The notes under the pieces are model-generated. The model was given only the letters and a program-made list of their open reading frames with translations. It did not search any database and was not told the origin of the DNA. The translations under genes and the position numbers were made by a program. Source: a virus. Taken from it: 42,061 nucleotides of DNA. The stretch is from the IMG/VR virus record IMGVR_UViG_3300008116_000303, positions 1 through 42,061 of that record; one strand, written 5' to 3'. Below are positions 30,767 through 38,130 of this stretch, in pieces. Within the stretch, counting starts at the first letter, position 1; every line of letters starts with the position of its first letter.

Positions 30767-31306
30767 ATGATGACAGAAGAACGTTATAATGATATCAAAG
30801 AAGGATACATTAATAACATTAAAAGATTTATTGTTGAGGTAGGCGACATCTTTCCTCACGTAACTGTATTTGGTCTACATAAAGATGACCAGACTAAAAA
30901 TGCTATCATTCATATTCCTATTGATGATGAATTTATGAAGTCTGAAGAACGTAAAGAAACTTTTATCAATGATGTTGTACCTGAAGTAGCAAGAAAGATA
31001 AAAGAGCAGTTCATACCTGAAGGTGTAGCATGGACTTCTGAAGCATGGTTAAGAGAATCACCTGTTGATAAAGGTATACCCAATGACTGGAAGGAACTGC
31101 CAGTAAAAAAAGAAGTTCTCTTCATAAATATGGAGTTTGAGCACAAAAAAGAGATGATTGTATATGAGATCAAGAGACTTGGTAAGCAGGTTACTGAAGA
31201 TGGAGAAATTGTAGACCAAGTAGAACTTATAGAACAAGACTTCTCTAAAGGAGAATCATCTGGCGGTAGACTTACCGGCCTATACGAAAAGTTTATAAAT
31301 GCCTAA
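30767..31306 (+). CDS. Protein of unknown function, 179 aa
   Basis: Starts MMTEERYNDIKEGYINNIKR (either of two adjacent ATGs). The middle reads HVTVFGLHKDDQTKNAIIHI and SEAWLRESPVDKGIPNDWKE, the latter similar to regions of phage proteins with a helical plus beta fold. The C-terminus is strand-like, then acidic (VLFINMEFEHKKEMIVYEIK). A small terminator overlaps its stop codon. No family identified. Confidence 0.7.
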   Translation: MMTEERYNDIKEGYINNIKRFIVEVGDIFPHVTVFGLHKDDQTKNAIIHIPIDDEFMKSEERKETFINDVVPEVARKIKEQFIPEGVAWTSEAWLRESPVDKGIPNDWKELPVKKEVLFINMEFEHKKEMIVYEIKRLGKQVTEDGEIVDQVELIEQDFSKGESSGGRLTGLYEKFINA

Positions 31307-31318
31307 GGCATATTTTTT
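31299..31318 (+). terminator. Compact terminator overlapping a stop codon
   Basis: ATGCCTAAGGCAT is a short palindrome followed by six T. The TAA of the 179-aa gene is within the loop, and the stem is short, so strength is uncertain. Confidence 0.6.
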
Positions 31319-31339
31319 AATCCCTTAATAAAAAAAACC

Positions 31340-31681
31340 ATGTTTAAACCGAAACTGGAAGACAAGAAGCTACAGCAGATCAATAAAGATTTGTTAGATG
31401 GTAGCTCTCTTAAAATTGTAGCTGAAAAAAATGACGTTAGTTATCAGCACGTATGTTATTATCGTAAAAAGCTTGTTAAAGCTGGTGTATTAACACCATT
31501 ATATGAGAAAAGAAAGACAAGTAGAAAAAAAACAACTAACTTTAGCGTTAGAAAAACCTTGAAAAAAGTAACTGTTCCTACACCTCACACATTTAAAGTG
31601 GTTGTAAATGGTACAGAAGTAAACATTTCAGGTGCAAAGTACGTTCACGTACATCCTGACAAACTTGATGTTAAATATTAA
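31340..31681 (+). CDS. HTH-type regulator, paralogue of 26835 gene
   Basis: 113 aa. The helix-turn-helix is DLLDGSSLKIVAEKNDVSYQ followed by HVCYYRKKLVKAGVLTP (residues ~13-52). A basic linker (KRKTSRKKTTNFSVRKTLKK) leads to a C-terminal beta hairpin FKVVVNGTEVNISGAKYVHV. The layout mirrors the 121-aa protein at 26835. It probably binds DNA at phage promoters, with the C-terminal module serving for dimerisation. Confidence 0.72.
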   Translation: MFKPKLEDKKLQQINKDLLDGSSLKIVAEKNDVSYQHVCYYRKKLVKAGVLTPLYEKRKTSRKKTTNFSVRKTLKKVTVPTPHTFKVVVNGTEVNISGAKYVHVHPDKLDVKY

Positions 31682-31685
31682 TACT

Positions 31686-31862
31686 ATGTTTTTAAATTGG
31701 TTAAAAAAGCTTTTATCTTCTAAAAAGATCGAAGAGCTAGAAAAAGAGAACAGTGAGTTAAAAGAGAAATTGGTAGAAAGGCAAGAGCATATAAACAAAA
31801 CCAATGCTTACTGGAAGAAGAAAATGAACGATATCAATCGTACAAAGAAAGCAGAAAACTAG
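31686..31862 (+). CDS. Small coiled-coil protein with hydrophobic start
   Basis: 58 aa from ATG 31686, 5 nt after the regulator stop; an upstream in-frame start at 31632 would overlap that gene. Reads MFLNWLKKLLSSKKIEELEK, then ENSELKEKLVERQEHINKTN. The heptad pattern (I..L..E..EL..KL) suggests a coiled coil. The amphipathic N-terminus could attach it to membrane. Function unknown. Confidence 0.62.
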   Translation: MFLNWLKKLLSSKKIEELEKENSELKEKLVERQEHINKTNAYWKKKMNDINRTKKAEN

Positions 31863-31950
31863 TTATAGCTCTATTATCCGGAAATCTTGGTCAGAACTAT
31901 TTGAAAATCAGTACATATAGGTTAGCTTTATACTATATAAAGCAAGCCCT

Positions 31951-32214
31951 ATGTTATACCAGTTACCAAATGGTAAGGTAATTGAGATAAGCACAGAGCA
32001 GTACGTAGAAATGTCTGATGAAGAATTTGAGTATCTTATTGCATATAATTACGGAGACACTGTGGAAGATCCATGGTTTGGTTCCGTTCTTAGCAAAAGA
32101 GAACCCATTGTCTTTACAGAAGAAGTACCTGATGTACTACCTGACTTAACTAATATACCTGATGAAGACAAGATTACTTATTCCGATATAGATTATAAAC
32201 CGGAAGACGAATAA
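31951..32214 (+). CDS. Small acidic protein, 87 aa
   Basis: Reads MLYQLPNGKVIEISTEQYVE, then YLIAYNYGDTVEDPWFGSVL, and ends in an Asp/Glu-rich tail (YSDIDYKPEDE). It is strongly acidic, a trait shared by DNA-mimic or transcription-interfering phage proteins, though nothing specific points to that. Its transcript ends at the strong terminator at 32252. Confidence 0.65.
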   Translation: MLYQLPNGKVIEISTEQYVEMSDEEFEYLIAYNYGDTVEDPWFGSVLSKREPIVFTEEVPDVLPDLTNIPDEDKITYSDIDYKPEDE

Positions 32215-32251
32215 TTATTGCGTCCCCCTTACTTTGAAACAATACACTTAT

Positions 32252-32282
32252 CCCCTGAGATTTCTATCTCGGGGGTTTTTTA
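32252..32282 (+). terminator. Strong Rho-independent terminator
   Basis: CCCCTGAGAT-TTCT-ATCTCGGGGG gives a 10-bp stem followed by TTTTTT. It sits 38 nt after the 87-aa gene and 22 nt before the next ATG. Confidence 0.95.
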
Positions 32283-32304
32283 TTTACATTTTAAACTTTT
32301 ACTT

Positions 32305-32772
32305 ATGGGTAAAGTAGTAGTAAGTGCCGATAAGAACGGCAACATTGTCGGTGTATCCGAGAATAATCCTGAGTACGGTTACGTACGAGTAGAACAAACT
32401 GGTAGTTTTATCAATGATCAAGGTTGGTTACGTATTAGCAGACGTTCTGCATTGATCAAAGGTCTTGTTAAAGATCTTATTGAAACTAATTTCACAGAGG
32501 GTCAAGAACTTCCTGGCAGAATTGTGGTAATAGAGTCCTTAGAAGCTTTTAACACAGAGAACCCAGATAGAGATTTAAAGATTGCTGGTGACACAGGAGT
32601 AGTATGTAGAATAGATGATCAACCTATTTATCGTCAAAGCTTCTATACTACAAATGGTTCTATGCAAGACATACTTATCACTCATACAAATAGTGAAGAA
32701 ATACGTGAAGTACAAGCTGCTCAAAAAGCAGTTTCCTCATTAAGTATGAGAAGAAAAGAAGCTGAATTATAA
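32305..32772 (+). CDS. Protein of unknown function, 155 aa
   Basis: I choose ATG 32305 (MGKVVVSADKNGNIVGVSEN), because the longer frame from TTG 32218 would run through the terminator stem. The protein is beta-rich in the first half (YGYVRVEQTGSFINDQGWLR, then ELPGRIVVIESLEAFNTENP) and ends with a helical tail (VQAAQKAVSSLSMRRKEAEL). It is a monocistronic unit flanked by terminators. The compact beta core would suit a nucleic-acid-binding role, but no motif proves it. Confidence 0.72.
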   Translation: MGKVVVSADKNGNIVGVSENNPEYGYVRVEQTGSFINDQGWLRISRRSALIKGLVKDLIETNFTEGQELPGRIVVIESLEAFNTENPDRDLKIAGDTGVVCRIDDQPIYRQSFYTTNGSMQDILITHTNSEEIREVQAAQKAVSSLSMRRKEAEL

Positions 32773-32796
32773 GTCACTTATATTTAGTTTATAGTT

Positions 32797-32827
32797 AAAC
32801 CCAGTGCTGAAAAGCCTGGGTTTTTTT
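32797..32827 (+). terminator. Rho-independent terminator
   Basis: AAACCCAG pairs with CTGGGTTT around GCTGAAAAGC, followed by a T run. Confidence 0.93.
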
Positions 32828-32862
32828 ACTTTATTTACTTATCTTTATAAACCGGTAACACC

Positions 32863-33384
32863 ATGCCAAACAACCCTAACAAAACCATTACTGCAAACTC
32901 TAAAGGTATAGTTATATCTTTCAGAGACGAGTGTAAGCCTAGATATATAGCTTATAAATCCCCTGCTGTAGAAAAAATACAGCTTTACGGGAAGGTAAGG
33001 TATCAAGTGCTTGACAAACCTGAATTCAACAGGATACAGCAGAAGTTATATACTGAAGCTATTTATGGTCTTAATGTCTATGATAAAGAACAGCTATCTA
33101 AACTACCTACAAAGGAAACGTCTAGAATATTCTCTTTAAATAAGAGAGTACAGCACTTCTTAAATAGATGGAAACAAGAAATCATAGAGCTTGAAGTAAA
33201 CAATTTCTTATCATCCTTATTTCCCAACTCTAAAGTAGTCAAACACATGTGTGCTATAAACGGTTATAACCGAGCATATACAGACAGACATACTTTTAAA
33301 GAACTTGGTTTATCCCAAGACAAAATTGCAACCAAGCTTGTAGAAGCTGGATTATTACCTAAAAACTTTTTTCAGTTAACTTAA
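32863..33384 (+). CDS. Protein of unknown function, basic, 173 aa
   Basis: Starts MPNNPNKTITANSKGIVISF. Basic and helical, with VRYQVLDKPEFNRIQQKLYT and FSLNKRVQHFLNRWKQEIIE, and a C-terminus with HTFKELGLSQDKIATKLVEA, a helix-turn-helix-like stretch. Basic charge and helix content point to a nucleic-acid-binding protein. It opens the operon that includes the HNH nuclease. No family recognised. Confidence 0.7.
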   Translation: MPNNPNKTITANSKGIVISFRDECKPRYIAYKSPAVEKIQLYGKVRYQVLDKPEFNRIQQKLYTEAIYGLNVYDKEQLSKLPTKETSRIFSLNKRVQHFLNRWKQEIIELEVNNFLSSLFPNSKVVKHMCAINGYNRAYTDRHTFKELGLSQDKIATKLVEAGLLPKNFFQLT

Positions 33385-33388
33385 AATT

Positions 33389-33610
33389 ATGAAACACGTA
33401 TTCGTTACAGATAGTAATACTCAACTTATCCTTGTACCTGAATCTGAAACAGACAGATTATTATTAGACAGTGTTATGTCATCAGGTGCATCAACAGAAA
33501 TAGAATGGATCAGACAACCTGTTAGTGTTCTTGGCATAAGCGTCAAAGATAGTATTGTTATTCGTAAGAAAACATATAAACCAATAACTGAAGATGCAGA
33601 ACAAGCTTAA
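33389..33610 (+). CDS. Small protein, 73 aa
   Basis: Reads MKHVFVTDSNTQLILVPESE, then RLLLDSVMSSGASTEIEWIR, ending VIRKKTYKPITEDAEQA. It is strand-rich and of ordinary phage size, 4 nt after the preceding gene, and its last 17 nt overlap the HNH gene start in another frame. Function unknown. Confidence 0.65.
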   Translation: MKHVFVTDSNTQLILVPESETDRLLLDSVMSSGASTEIEWIRQPVSVLGISVKDSIVIRKKTYKPITEDAEQA

Positions 33611-33977
33611 AACATGTAACGGCTGCAATCAGCCCAAGCACATTTGGAAGTCTCACGGTAAAGAAAAATATTGTAAGGATTGCTGGTATAGTATGGAGCC
33701 ACCCAAGAAAATCTCACCTGTCTCTAAAAAGATGCGTGAGACAATGGATGAATACTCTAAAAGACGTGCTGCATATCTTATAATACATCCTAACTGTGAA
33801 GCTAAACTCATGGGTTGTTCTACTAAAGCCACAGATATACATCATAAAGCAGGAAGAGGAGAAAATCATTTAAAGATATCTACTTGGATTGCTGTATGTA
33901 GACAGTGTCATCAATGGATAGAAGAAAACCCAACTGAGGCTAAAGAACTTGGTTATTCTGAAACTAGAATAAAATAA
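33594..33977 (+). CDS. HNH endonuclease with N-terminal zinc ribbon
   Basis: 127 aa. The N-terminal ribbon is CNGCNQ...CKDC (residues ~6-29). The HNH core is DIHHKAGRGENHLKISTWIA (DIHH with catalytic His, GR.. loop, then N) followed by VCRQCHQW, with further Cys at CEAKLMGC and CRQC coordinating a structural zinc. The length is typical of a phage HNH enzyme. It may act in packaging, recombination or host DNA breakdown; no intron is linked to it here. Confidence 0.88.
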   Translation: MQNKLKTCNGCNQPKHIWKSHGKEKYCKDCWYSMEPPKKISPVSKKMRETMDEYSKRRAAYLIIHPNCEAKLMGCSTKATDIHHKAGRGENHLKISTWIAVCRQCHQWIEENPTEAKELGYSETRIK

Positions 33978-33981
33978 TAAT

Positions 33982-34203
33982 ATGCAAAATAAAAAAATTA
34001 AAAAGAATCCTATACTTAGCATTCTAAGTGGGCCTATGAATTTTACTTGTTTTAAAGAAGCACCTTATATAGCTTTTAAAAATCCAGATGGAACTTTGAG
34101 TAAAGAAAACACTCTTGTATGGAAGCTAGAAGATATCAAAAAGTTTCTTAAAGACAACATGAGTGAATTTCGTAAAAACATTTTAGCGCCAATGATATAT
34201 TAG
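33982..34203 (+). CDS. N-terminal part of a frameshifted gene
   Basis: 73 aa (MQNKKIKKNPILSILSGPMN, FTCFKEAPYIAFKNPDGTLS), ending prematurely with LAPMIY-TAG. At the AAAAA run 34174-34178 the reading frame can be restored by one extra base, after which the frame continues without a stop (RKHFSANDILASGFYEVALH) into the 34323 frame. I read this as the first third of a ~230-aa protein. No function recognised. Confidence 0.65.
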   Translation: MQNKKIKKNPILSILSGPMNFTCFKEAPYIAFKNPDGTLSKENTLVWKLEDIKKFLKDNMSEFRKNILAPMIY

Positions 34204-34322
34204 CCTCAGGTTTTTATGAAGTAGCTCTTCATAAAACATCTTTAGATAAGTCTAGATATAGAGCCTACGTACCTATACAGCTATCACAATCAAATAAAGA
34301 AGATGTTGAAACCATTCAACAA

Positions 34323-34676
34323 ATGAGAGCTAAAATTGATTCTACATTTATAATAACAGCGTTTAGGAACTATGCCGATCATGAACTTAAAATAGTAGCT
34401 GGTAAAAGTACAAGTAAACTTAATAATATTACTTATAATAATCTAAATAAACAAAGTATTCAAATTATTGATTCTAGCTGGTATACTACTATTACAAGAA
34501 CAGAAGGCTTTTTAGTAAAAGGACATCTTCGCATGCAACCCTGTGGTCCAAATATGTCTGAGCGTAAACTTATTTATATAGATAGCTTTGAAAAACATGG
34601 GTATACAAGAAAAGCAAAAATGCTTCCCCGAGATAATGCTTCTATTTCTACTATAACAGAAACTTTATATTCATAA
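34323..34676 (+). CDS. C-terminal part of the frameshifted gene
   Basis: 117 aa from the first ATG; the frame is open from about 34175. Sequence upstream of the ATG (NDILASGFYEVALHKTSLDK) is protein-like and not intergenic, which supports continuity with the 33982 frame. The C-terminal part reads HLRMQPCGPNMSERKLIYID and GYTRKAKMLPRDNASISTIT. It may be untranslated if the frameshift is real, or translated from the internal ATG. No domain recognised. Confidence 0.6.
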   Translation: MRAKIDSTFIITAFRNYADHELKIVAGKSTSKLNNITYNNLNKQSIQIIDSSWYTTITRTEGFLVKGHLRMQPCGPNMSERKLIYIDSFEKHGYTRKAKMLPRDNASISTITETLYS

Positions 34677-34685
34677 AACAAGATT

Positions 34686-35165
34686 ATGCACACAAAACTT
34701 ATTGGTCACGTAGGTGTAGACTCAGGTCAACTTATGTTATGTGATCCATGCTATATTGACTCAGAATGGAAAGATGAAGACTTTGAAGATGTCCGTGTAT
34801 ACAGACATAAAACTACTGGGGATATTCTTCAGTACAGAGTTGACTTTCCTCATTATGAAGCAGTTATACCAGAATATGGTAAAACTATGAATGAACTAAA
34901 TGCTACAGGTGAGTGGATAATGGAAACTGATTATCATACTCCTGTTAACTCATTTAGTTATAATGCTTGTGCTAAAGCAACATTATCAAAACAAGGCTAC
35001 GGTCAGTTAAACTATGCTCTTGGTCATCCTGGCGTAGGTGTAGCTTTTAGTACTGCTCATGGTGATGGTATATACCCTGTATATGCTACATATGATAAAA
35101 ATGGTCTATTATTAAAAGTAGAAGTCCATCTAGGTTCATCCTTAGATGATGACTCTGAATCTTAA
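34686..35165 (+). CDS. DUF4241-like protein
   Basis: 159 aa. The N-terminal GHVGVDSGQLMLCDPCYIDS and the C-terminal VGVAFSTAHGDGIYPVYATY correspond to the two conserved segments of the DUF4241 type of proteins (VDSG...DPCY and GDGxYPVY). The function of that family is unknown. The ending is acidic (LGSSLDDDSES). It precedes the helicase gene by 5 nt. The family call is from memory of the motif. Confidence 0.7.
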   Translation: MHTKLIGHVGVDSGQLMLCDPCYIDSEWKDEDFEDVRVYRHKTTGDILQYRVDFPHYEAVIPEYGKTMNELNATGEWIMETDYHTPVNSFSYNACAKATLSKQGYGQLNYALGHPGVGVAFSTAHGDGIYPVYATYDKNGLLLKVEVHLGSSLDDDSES

Positions 35166-35170
35166 TTAGT

Positions 35171-36307
35171 ATGAATAAAAGAGAAGAAATCCAGCAACAA
35201 GCCCTGGATGTAGCTAAGAAGTACAAACGTTGTGGTTTAGGTATTTCTATGGGTGTTGGTAAAACTCTCATAGGATTAAGATATCTTGAAGATCTACAAC
35301 AACAAAACATGCATAAGCTTAATGTGTTAGTCGTAGCACCCAAGCTTAGCATATTTGATACATGGAAAGATGATGCTGCAAAGTTTGATATCTCTGACAA
35401 AGTCATGGATAAAATAACTTATACAACTTATCTCTCTTTAAACAAATACAACCCACACAGCTATGATGTAGTTGTGCTGGATGAATGCCACAGTCTTCTT
35501 GACTCACATGAAGTCTTTCTTACAAGTTATCAGGGTAAAATATTAGGTCTTACAGGTACTCCTCCTAGATATACAAACACAGAGAAAGGTAAAATAGTAA
35601 TGAAATACTGTCCTATCCTGTATAAGTATATTACAGATGACGCTATTGATGATGATATTCTTAATGATTATAGAATCATAGTACACAAAATGCCACTATC
35701 TAAAGACAATACTATTCCAGTGTCTCTTAAAAATAGTAACTTCTACACATCAGAACAAAAGAGTTATGCATATTGGTCTAAGAGAATTATGGATGCACAA
35801 ACAAAAAAACAGGAGCAAATAGCCTCTGTTATGAGAATGCGGGTGCTAATGGATTTCAAGACAAAAGAAGAATATGCAAAATATCTAGTAAAAGAAATAG
35901 AAGACAAGTGTATAGTATTCTGTAATACCCAAGCTCAAGCAGATAGAATATGTAAGTATAGTGTGCACTCAGAGAATCCTGATGCAGAACGTAACTTAGA
36001 TATGTTTAAACGTGATAAGATTACTGAGCTATCATGTGTACTACAACTTAATGAAGGTGTAAACATACCAAATTTAAGAGCCGGTATTATCATGCATGCA
36101 TATGGTAATGAGCGTAAGTCATCTCAAAGAATAGGAAGACTATTAAGACTAAATCCTGATGATACAGCATATGTACATATTCTTTGTTACAAAGATACTG
36201 TAGATGAGAGATGGGTAGCTGAGGCATTAAAGGATCTAGATCCAAGAAAAATTAAGTATCACGATGTAAATATGTCAACGTATGATGAATCTTCACTTTA
36301 CAGGTAA
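35171..36307 (+). CDS. SF2 DNA/RNA helicase
   Basis: 378 aa. Motif I is SMGVGKT (26-32), motif II DECH (104-107), motif III LTGTPP (127-132), and motif VI QRIGRLLRL (319-327), with VFCNTQAQADRIC (~249-261) as motif IV. This is the compact core of a UvsW/Rad54-type superfamily 2 helicase without large accessory domains. Such proteins remodel forks and recombination intermediates in phages. It overlaps the next gene by 26 nt. It sits in a replication and repair cluster with UNG and the AAA ATPase. Confidence 0.9.
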   Translation: MNKREEIQQQALDVAKKYKRCGLGISMGVGKTLIGLRYLEDLQQQNMHKLNVLVVAPKLSIFDTWKDDAAKFDISDKVMDKITYTTYLSLNKYNPHSYDVVVLDECHSLLDSHEVFLTSYQGKILGLTGTPPRYTNTEKGKIVMKYCPILYKYITDDAIDDDILNDYRIIVHKMPLSKDNTIPVSLKNSNFYTSEQKSYAYWSKRIMDAQTKKQEQIASVMRMRVLMDFKTKEEYAKYLVKEIEDKCIVFCNTQAQADRICKYSVHSENPDAERNLDMFKRDKITELSCVLQLNEGVNIPNLRAGIIMHAYGNERKSSQRIGRLLRLNPDDTAYVHILCYKDTVDERWVAEALKDLDPRKIKYHDVNMSTYDESSLYR

Positions 36308-36680
36308 ATATATTAAACGTAATGGTAGGTTAGAGTTTTCTACACTAGCTGCATCAAAACAGTTTGAAATGTTTGTATCATATATTCCTGATGGACAAAT
36401 AGTAGAAGTATTCTATGAGCAACAGCATGATGATGGTACATTACCTCAGCTTGCTAAGCTGCACGTAATTATAAAGCAACTGGCTATGCATACTGGTGAG
36501 ACTGTAGAAAACATGAAACTACTTGTTAAAGACAAAGCAGGTTTATGTATAGCAAGAGAAGTATCTGGTAAAGAATACTTCTTAGCTAAAAGTTTTGCAG
36601 AGTGCTCCAAAGATGAGTTAAGTCTTGCTATACAAGCAGCAATGGAAATAGGTCAGGATATTAACTTTCCTGTGTGGTAG
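36282..36680 (+). CDS. Protein of unknown function after helicase, NinB-like feel
   Basis: 132 aa starting at the ATGATG inside the helicase tail. Reads MMNLHFTGKYIKRNGRLEFS, with a middle LPQLAKLHVIIKQLAMHTGE and a C-terminus SFAECSKDELSLAIQAAMEI. The general look (an opening beta-hairpin then helices) recalls small phage recombination proteins such as NinB, but this is weak. Its last 20 nt overlap the antiparallel gene. Confidence 0.6.
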   Translation: MMNLHFTGKYIKRNGRLEFSTLAASKQFEMFVSYIPDGQIVEVFYEQQHDDGTLPQLAKLHVIIKQLAMHTGETVENMKLLVKDKAGLCIAREVSGKEYFLAKSFAECSKDELSLAIQAAMEIGQDINFPVW

Positions 36681-36948
36681 GAGCATCATCAATGTTTTCC
36701 TCTACAACTAACCCTTTTTCTTGTGCGGTTGTTTCAATAGCAGTTATCATTAGTGATAAGAATGCTACGTGTTCATACCAGTCTTCTGTAAATTCCTTCT
36801 TCATTATTTTTTCCTGAGCTTCTAATATCTCTTCTTCTGTTTTATCAGCAAGAATAAAGAGTAGTAGTTTTTGGAAGTTAATAAGAGTATTACCACCAAT
36901 AGTAATTGGGAATACAGAATCTCTTTTTATAGACTTATAGACTGGCAT
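36661..36948 (-). CDS. Antiparallel small protein, 95 aa
   Basis: The only minus-strand gene inside the plus-strand arm. Starts MPVYKSIKRDSVFPITIGGN, then TEEEILEAQEKIMKKEFTED and FLSLMITAIETTAQEKGLVV, and ends DDAPTTQES, which reads as real, acidic protein. On the minus strand TAAATTTG lies about 12-20 nt upstream of the start region, a -7-like box, so it may have its own promoter. A translation-independent antisense effect on the 132-aa gene's 3' end is possible. Function unknown. Confidence 0.68.
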   Translation of the reverse strand: MPVYKSIKRDSVFPITIGGNTLINFQKLLLFILADKTEEEILEAQEKIMKKEFTEDWYEHVAFLSLMITAIETTAQEKGLVVEENIDDAPTTQES

Positions 36949-36981
36949 AAAATAATTATTTGTACAAATTTATAAAACTTT

Positions 36982-37698
36982 ATGATACAAACTGTAGATC
37001 TTGCAGAAATAAAAAGCAAGTTAATAGAAAAACTTGGACCATCAGGTTGGGCAACAAAGCTAAGAGGGTTCATTCAGTCTAGTGATTTTGATAAAATACT
37101 AGACAAATTACTGGAAGAAAGAGATAGTGGTAAAAGATTTACTCCTCCTCTTAAAGCCGTATTCAGAGCCTTTGAAGAGTGTCCAGAGAAAGATCTTAAA
37201 ATCATTATGATTGGTCAGGACCCATACCCTCACATGGGTGTAGCTGATGGTATAGCATTTTCTTGTGGTCTCACACAAAAACCTCAGCCTAGTCTGAAGA
37301 ATATGTTTGAAGCAATAGAAAAAACTGTACATCAAGAATGGCCTACTCATCAAGATCCAGATCTTACAAGATGGTCTAACCAAGGTATACTAATGCTTAA
37401 TACAGCATTAACTACCCAAATTGATAAAGTAGGAACTCACTATCATATCTGGCAGGACTTCATTATGTATGTGCTTGATATGCTTAGTCTTACAAACTCT
37501 GGTCTAATATTTATGCTATTCGGGGCAAAAGCTCATGAACTAGAATCAGTAATAGGACAGAACCATTATATTCTAAAAGCTAGTCATCCAGCATCAGCTG
37601 CGTATACAAAGACTACTTGGGATTGTAATGATGTATTTAATAAAGCCAACGAGATTATTGAAAAAAACAACGGGGTTTTATATAAAATAAACTGGTAA
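36982..37698 (+). CDS. ung: Uracil-DNA glycosylase (family 1)
   Basis: 238 aa. Motif A is GQDPYPHMGVADGIAFS (78-94, catalytic D80), the uracil-binding region ILMLNTALT includes N141, and the DNA-intercalation motif is HPASAAY (202-208, His202), a divergent form of HPSPLS. The enzyme removes uracil from DNA, generated by deamination or dUTP misincorporation. It is intact and slightly longer than the cellular norm. Neighbours are helicase and AAA ATPase genes, so a repair and replication role fits. Confidence 0.93.
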   Translation: MIQTVDLAEIKSKLIEKLGPSGWATKLRGFIQSSDFDKILDKLLEERDSGKRFTPPLKAVFRAFEECPEKDLKIIMIGQDPYPHMGVADGIAFSCGLTQKPQPSLKNMFEAIEKTVHQEWPTHQDPDLTRWSNQGILMLNTALTTQIDKVGTHYHIWQDFIMYVLDMLSLTNSGLIFMLFGAKAHELESVIGQNHYILKASHPASAAYTKTTWDCNDVFNKANEIIEKNNGVLYKINW

Positions 37699-37727
37699 TC
37701 AATTCTTAATTATTAATAACTACTACT

Positions 37728-38126
37728 ATGGCAGTAAACAAAGTAGATCTGTATGTATCACAGATCTTAGAAGACCTTAACAATGGTCTTACATGGTTAA
37801 AACGTGATGACATCGGTTACGGTAACATCCAAGAAAAGTACAATGCAAAAGATCAGCAGATTGCTATGATCCGTAAACATCCAGCTCTAAAAGATGCTGA
37901 GACAAACATCACCGTATTTAATATCATAGACGACACTAAAGATGAAAGAAACACCACCGTATCCGATAGAGAACGACATGAGACTAATGAGTCTGTGGAA
38001 CGCTTATCTAGCACTAGTACAAACAACACCACGTCTTCAGATGATTCTATACGAGAATACAAAGTTACTAATGGAGAAACATCTGTCACAGCAGATGAAG
38101 AACTCTCAGCCTTCATCAACCTCTAG
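37728..38126 (+). CDS. Acidic polar protein upstream of AAA ATPase
   Basis: 132 aa. The first ~65 residues are ordinary (MAVNKVDLYVSQILEDLNNG; IQEKYNAKDQQIAMIRKHPA). The second half is Ser/Thr/Asp-rich and likely disordered (NESVERLSSTSTNNTTSSDD), ending in VTADEELSAFINL. It lies 4 nt before the ATPase start, so it may be a cofactor or adaptor of the MoxR-VWA pair. No family recognised. Confidence 0.7.
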   Translation: MAVNKVDLYVSQILEDLNNGLTWLKRDDIGYGNIQEKYNAKDQQIAMIRKHPALKDAETNITVFNIIDDTKDERNTTVSDRERHETNESVERLSSTSTNNTTSSDDSIREYKVTNGETSVTADEELSAFINL

Positions 38127-38130
38127 TACT

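Noticed and set aside
34174-34180. Canonical programmed -1 frameshift
   Set aside because: The site TAAAAAC does not fit the X-XXY-YYZ heptamer, and no clear downstream stimulatory hairpin was found. A plain indel is simpler.
37942-38130. Extended start of the AAA ATPase
   Set aside because: It would overlap the 132-aa gene by 185 nt with Met/Ser/Thr-rich sequence; ATG 38131 lies 4 nt after that gene.
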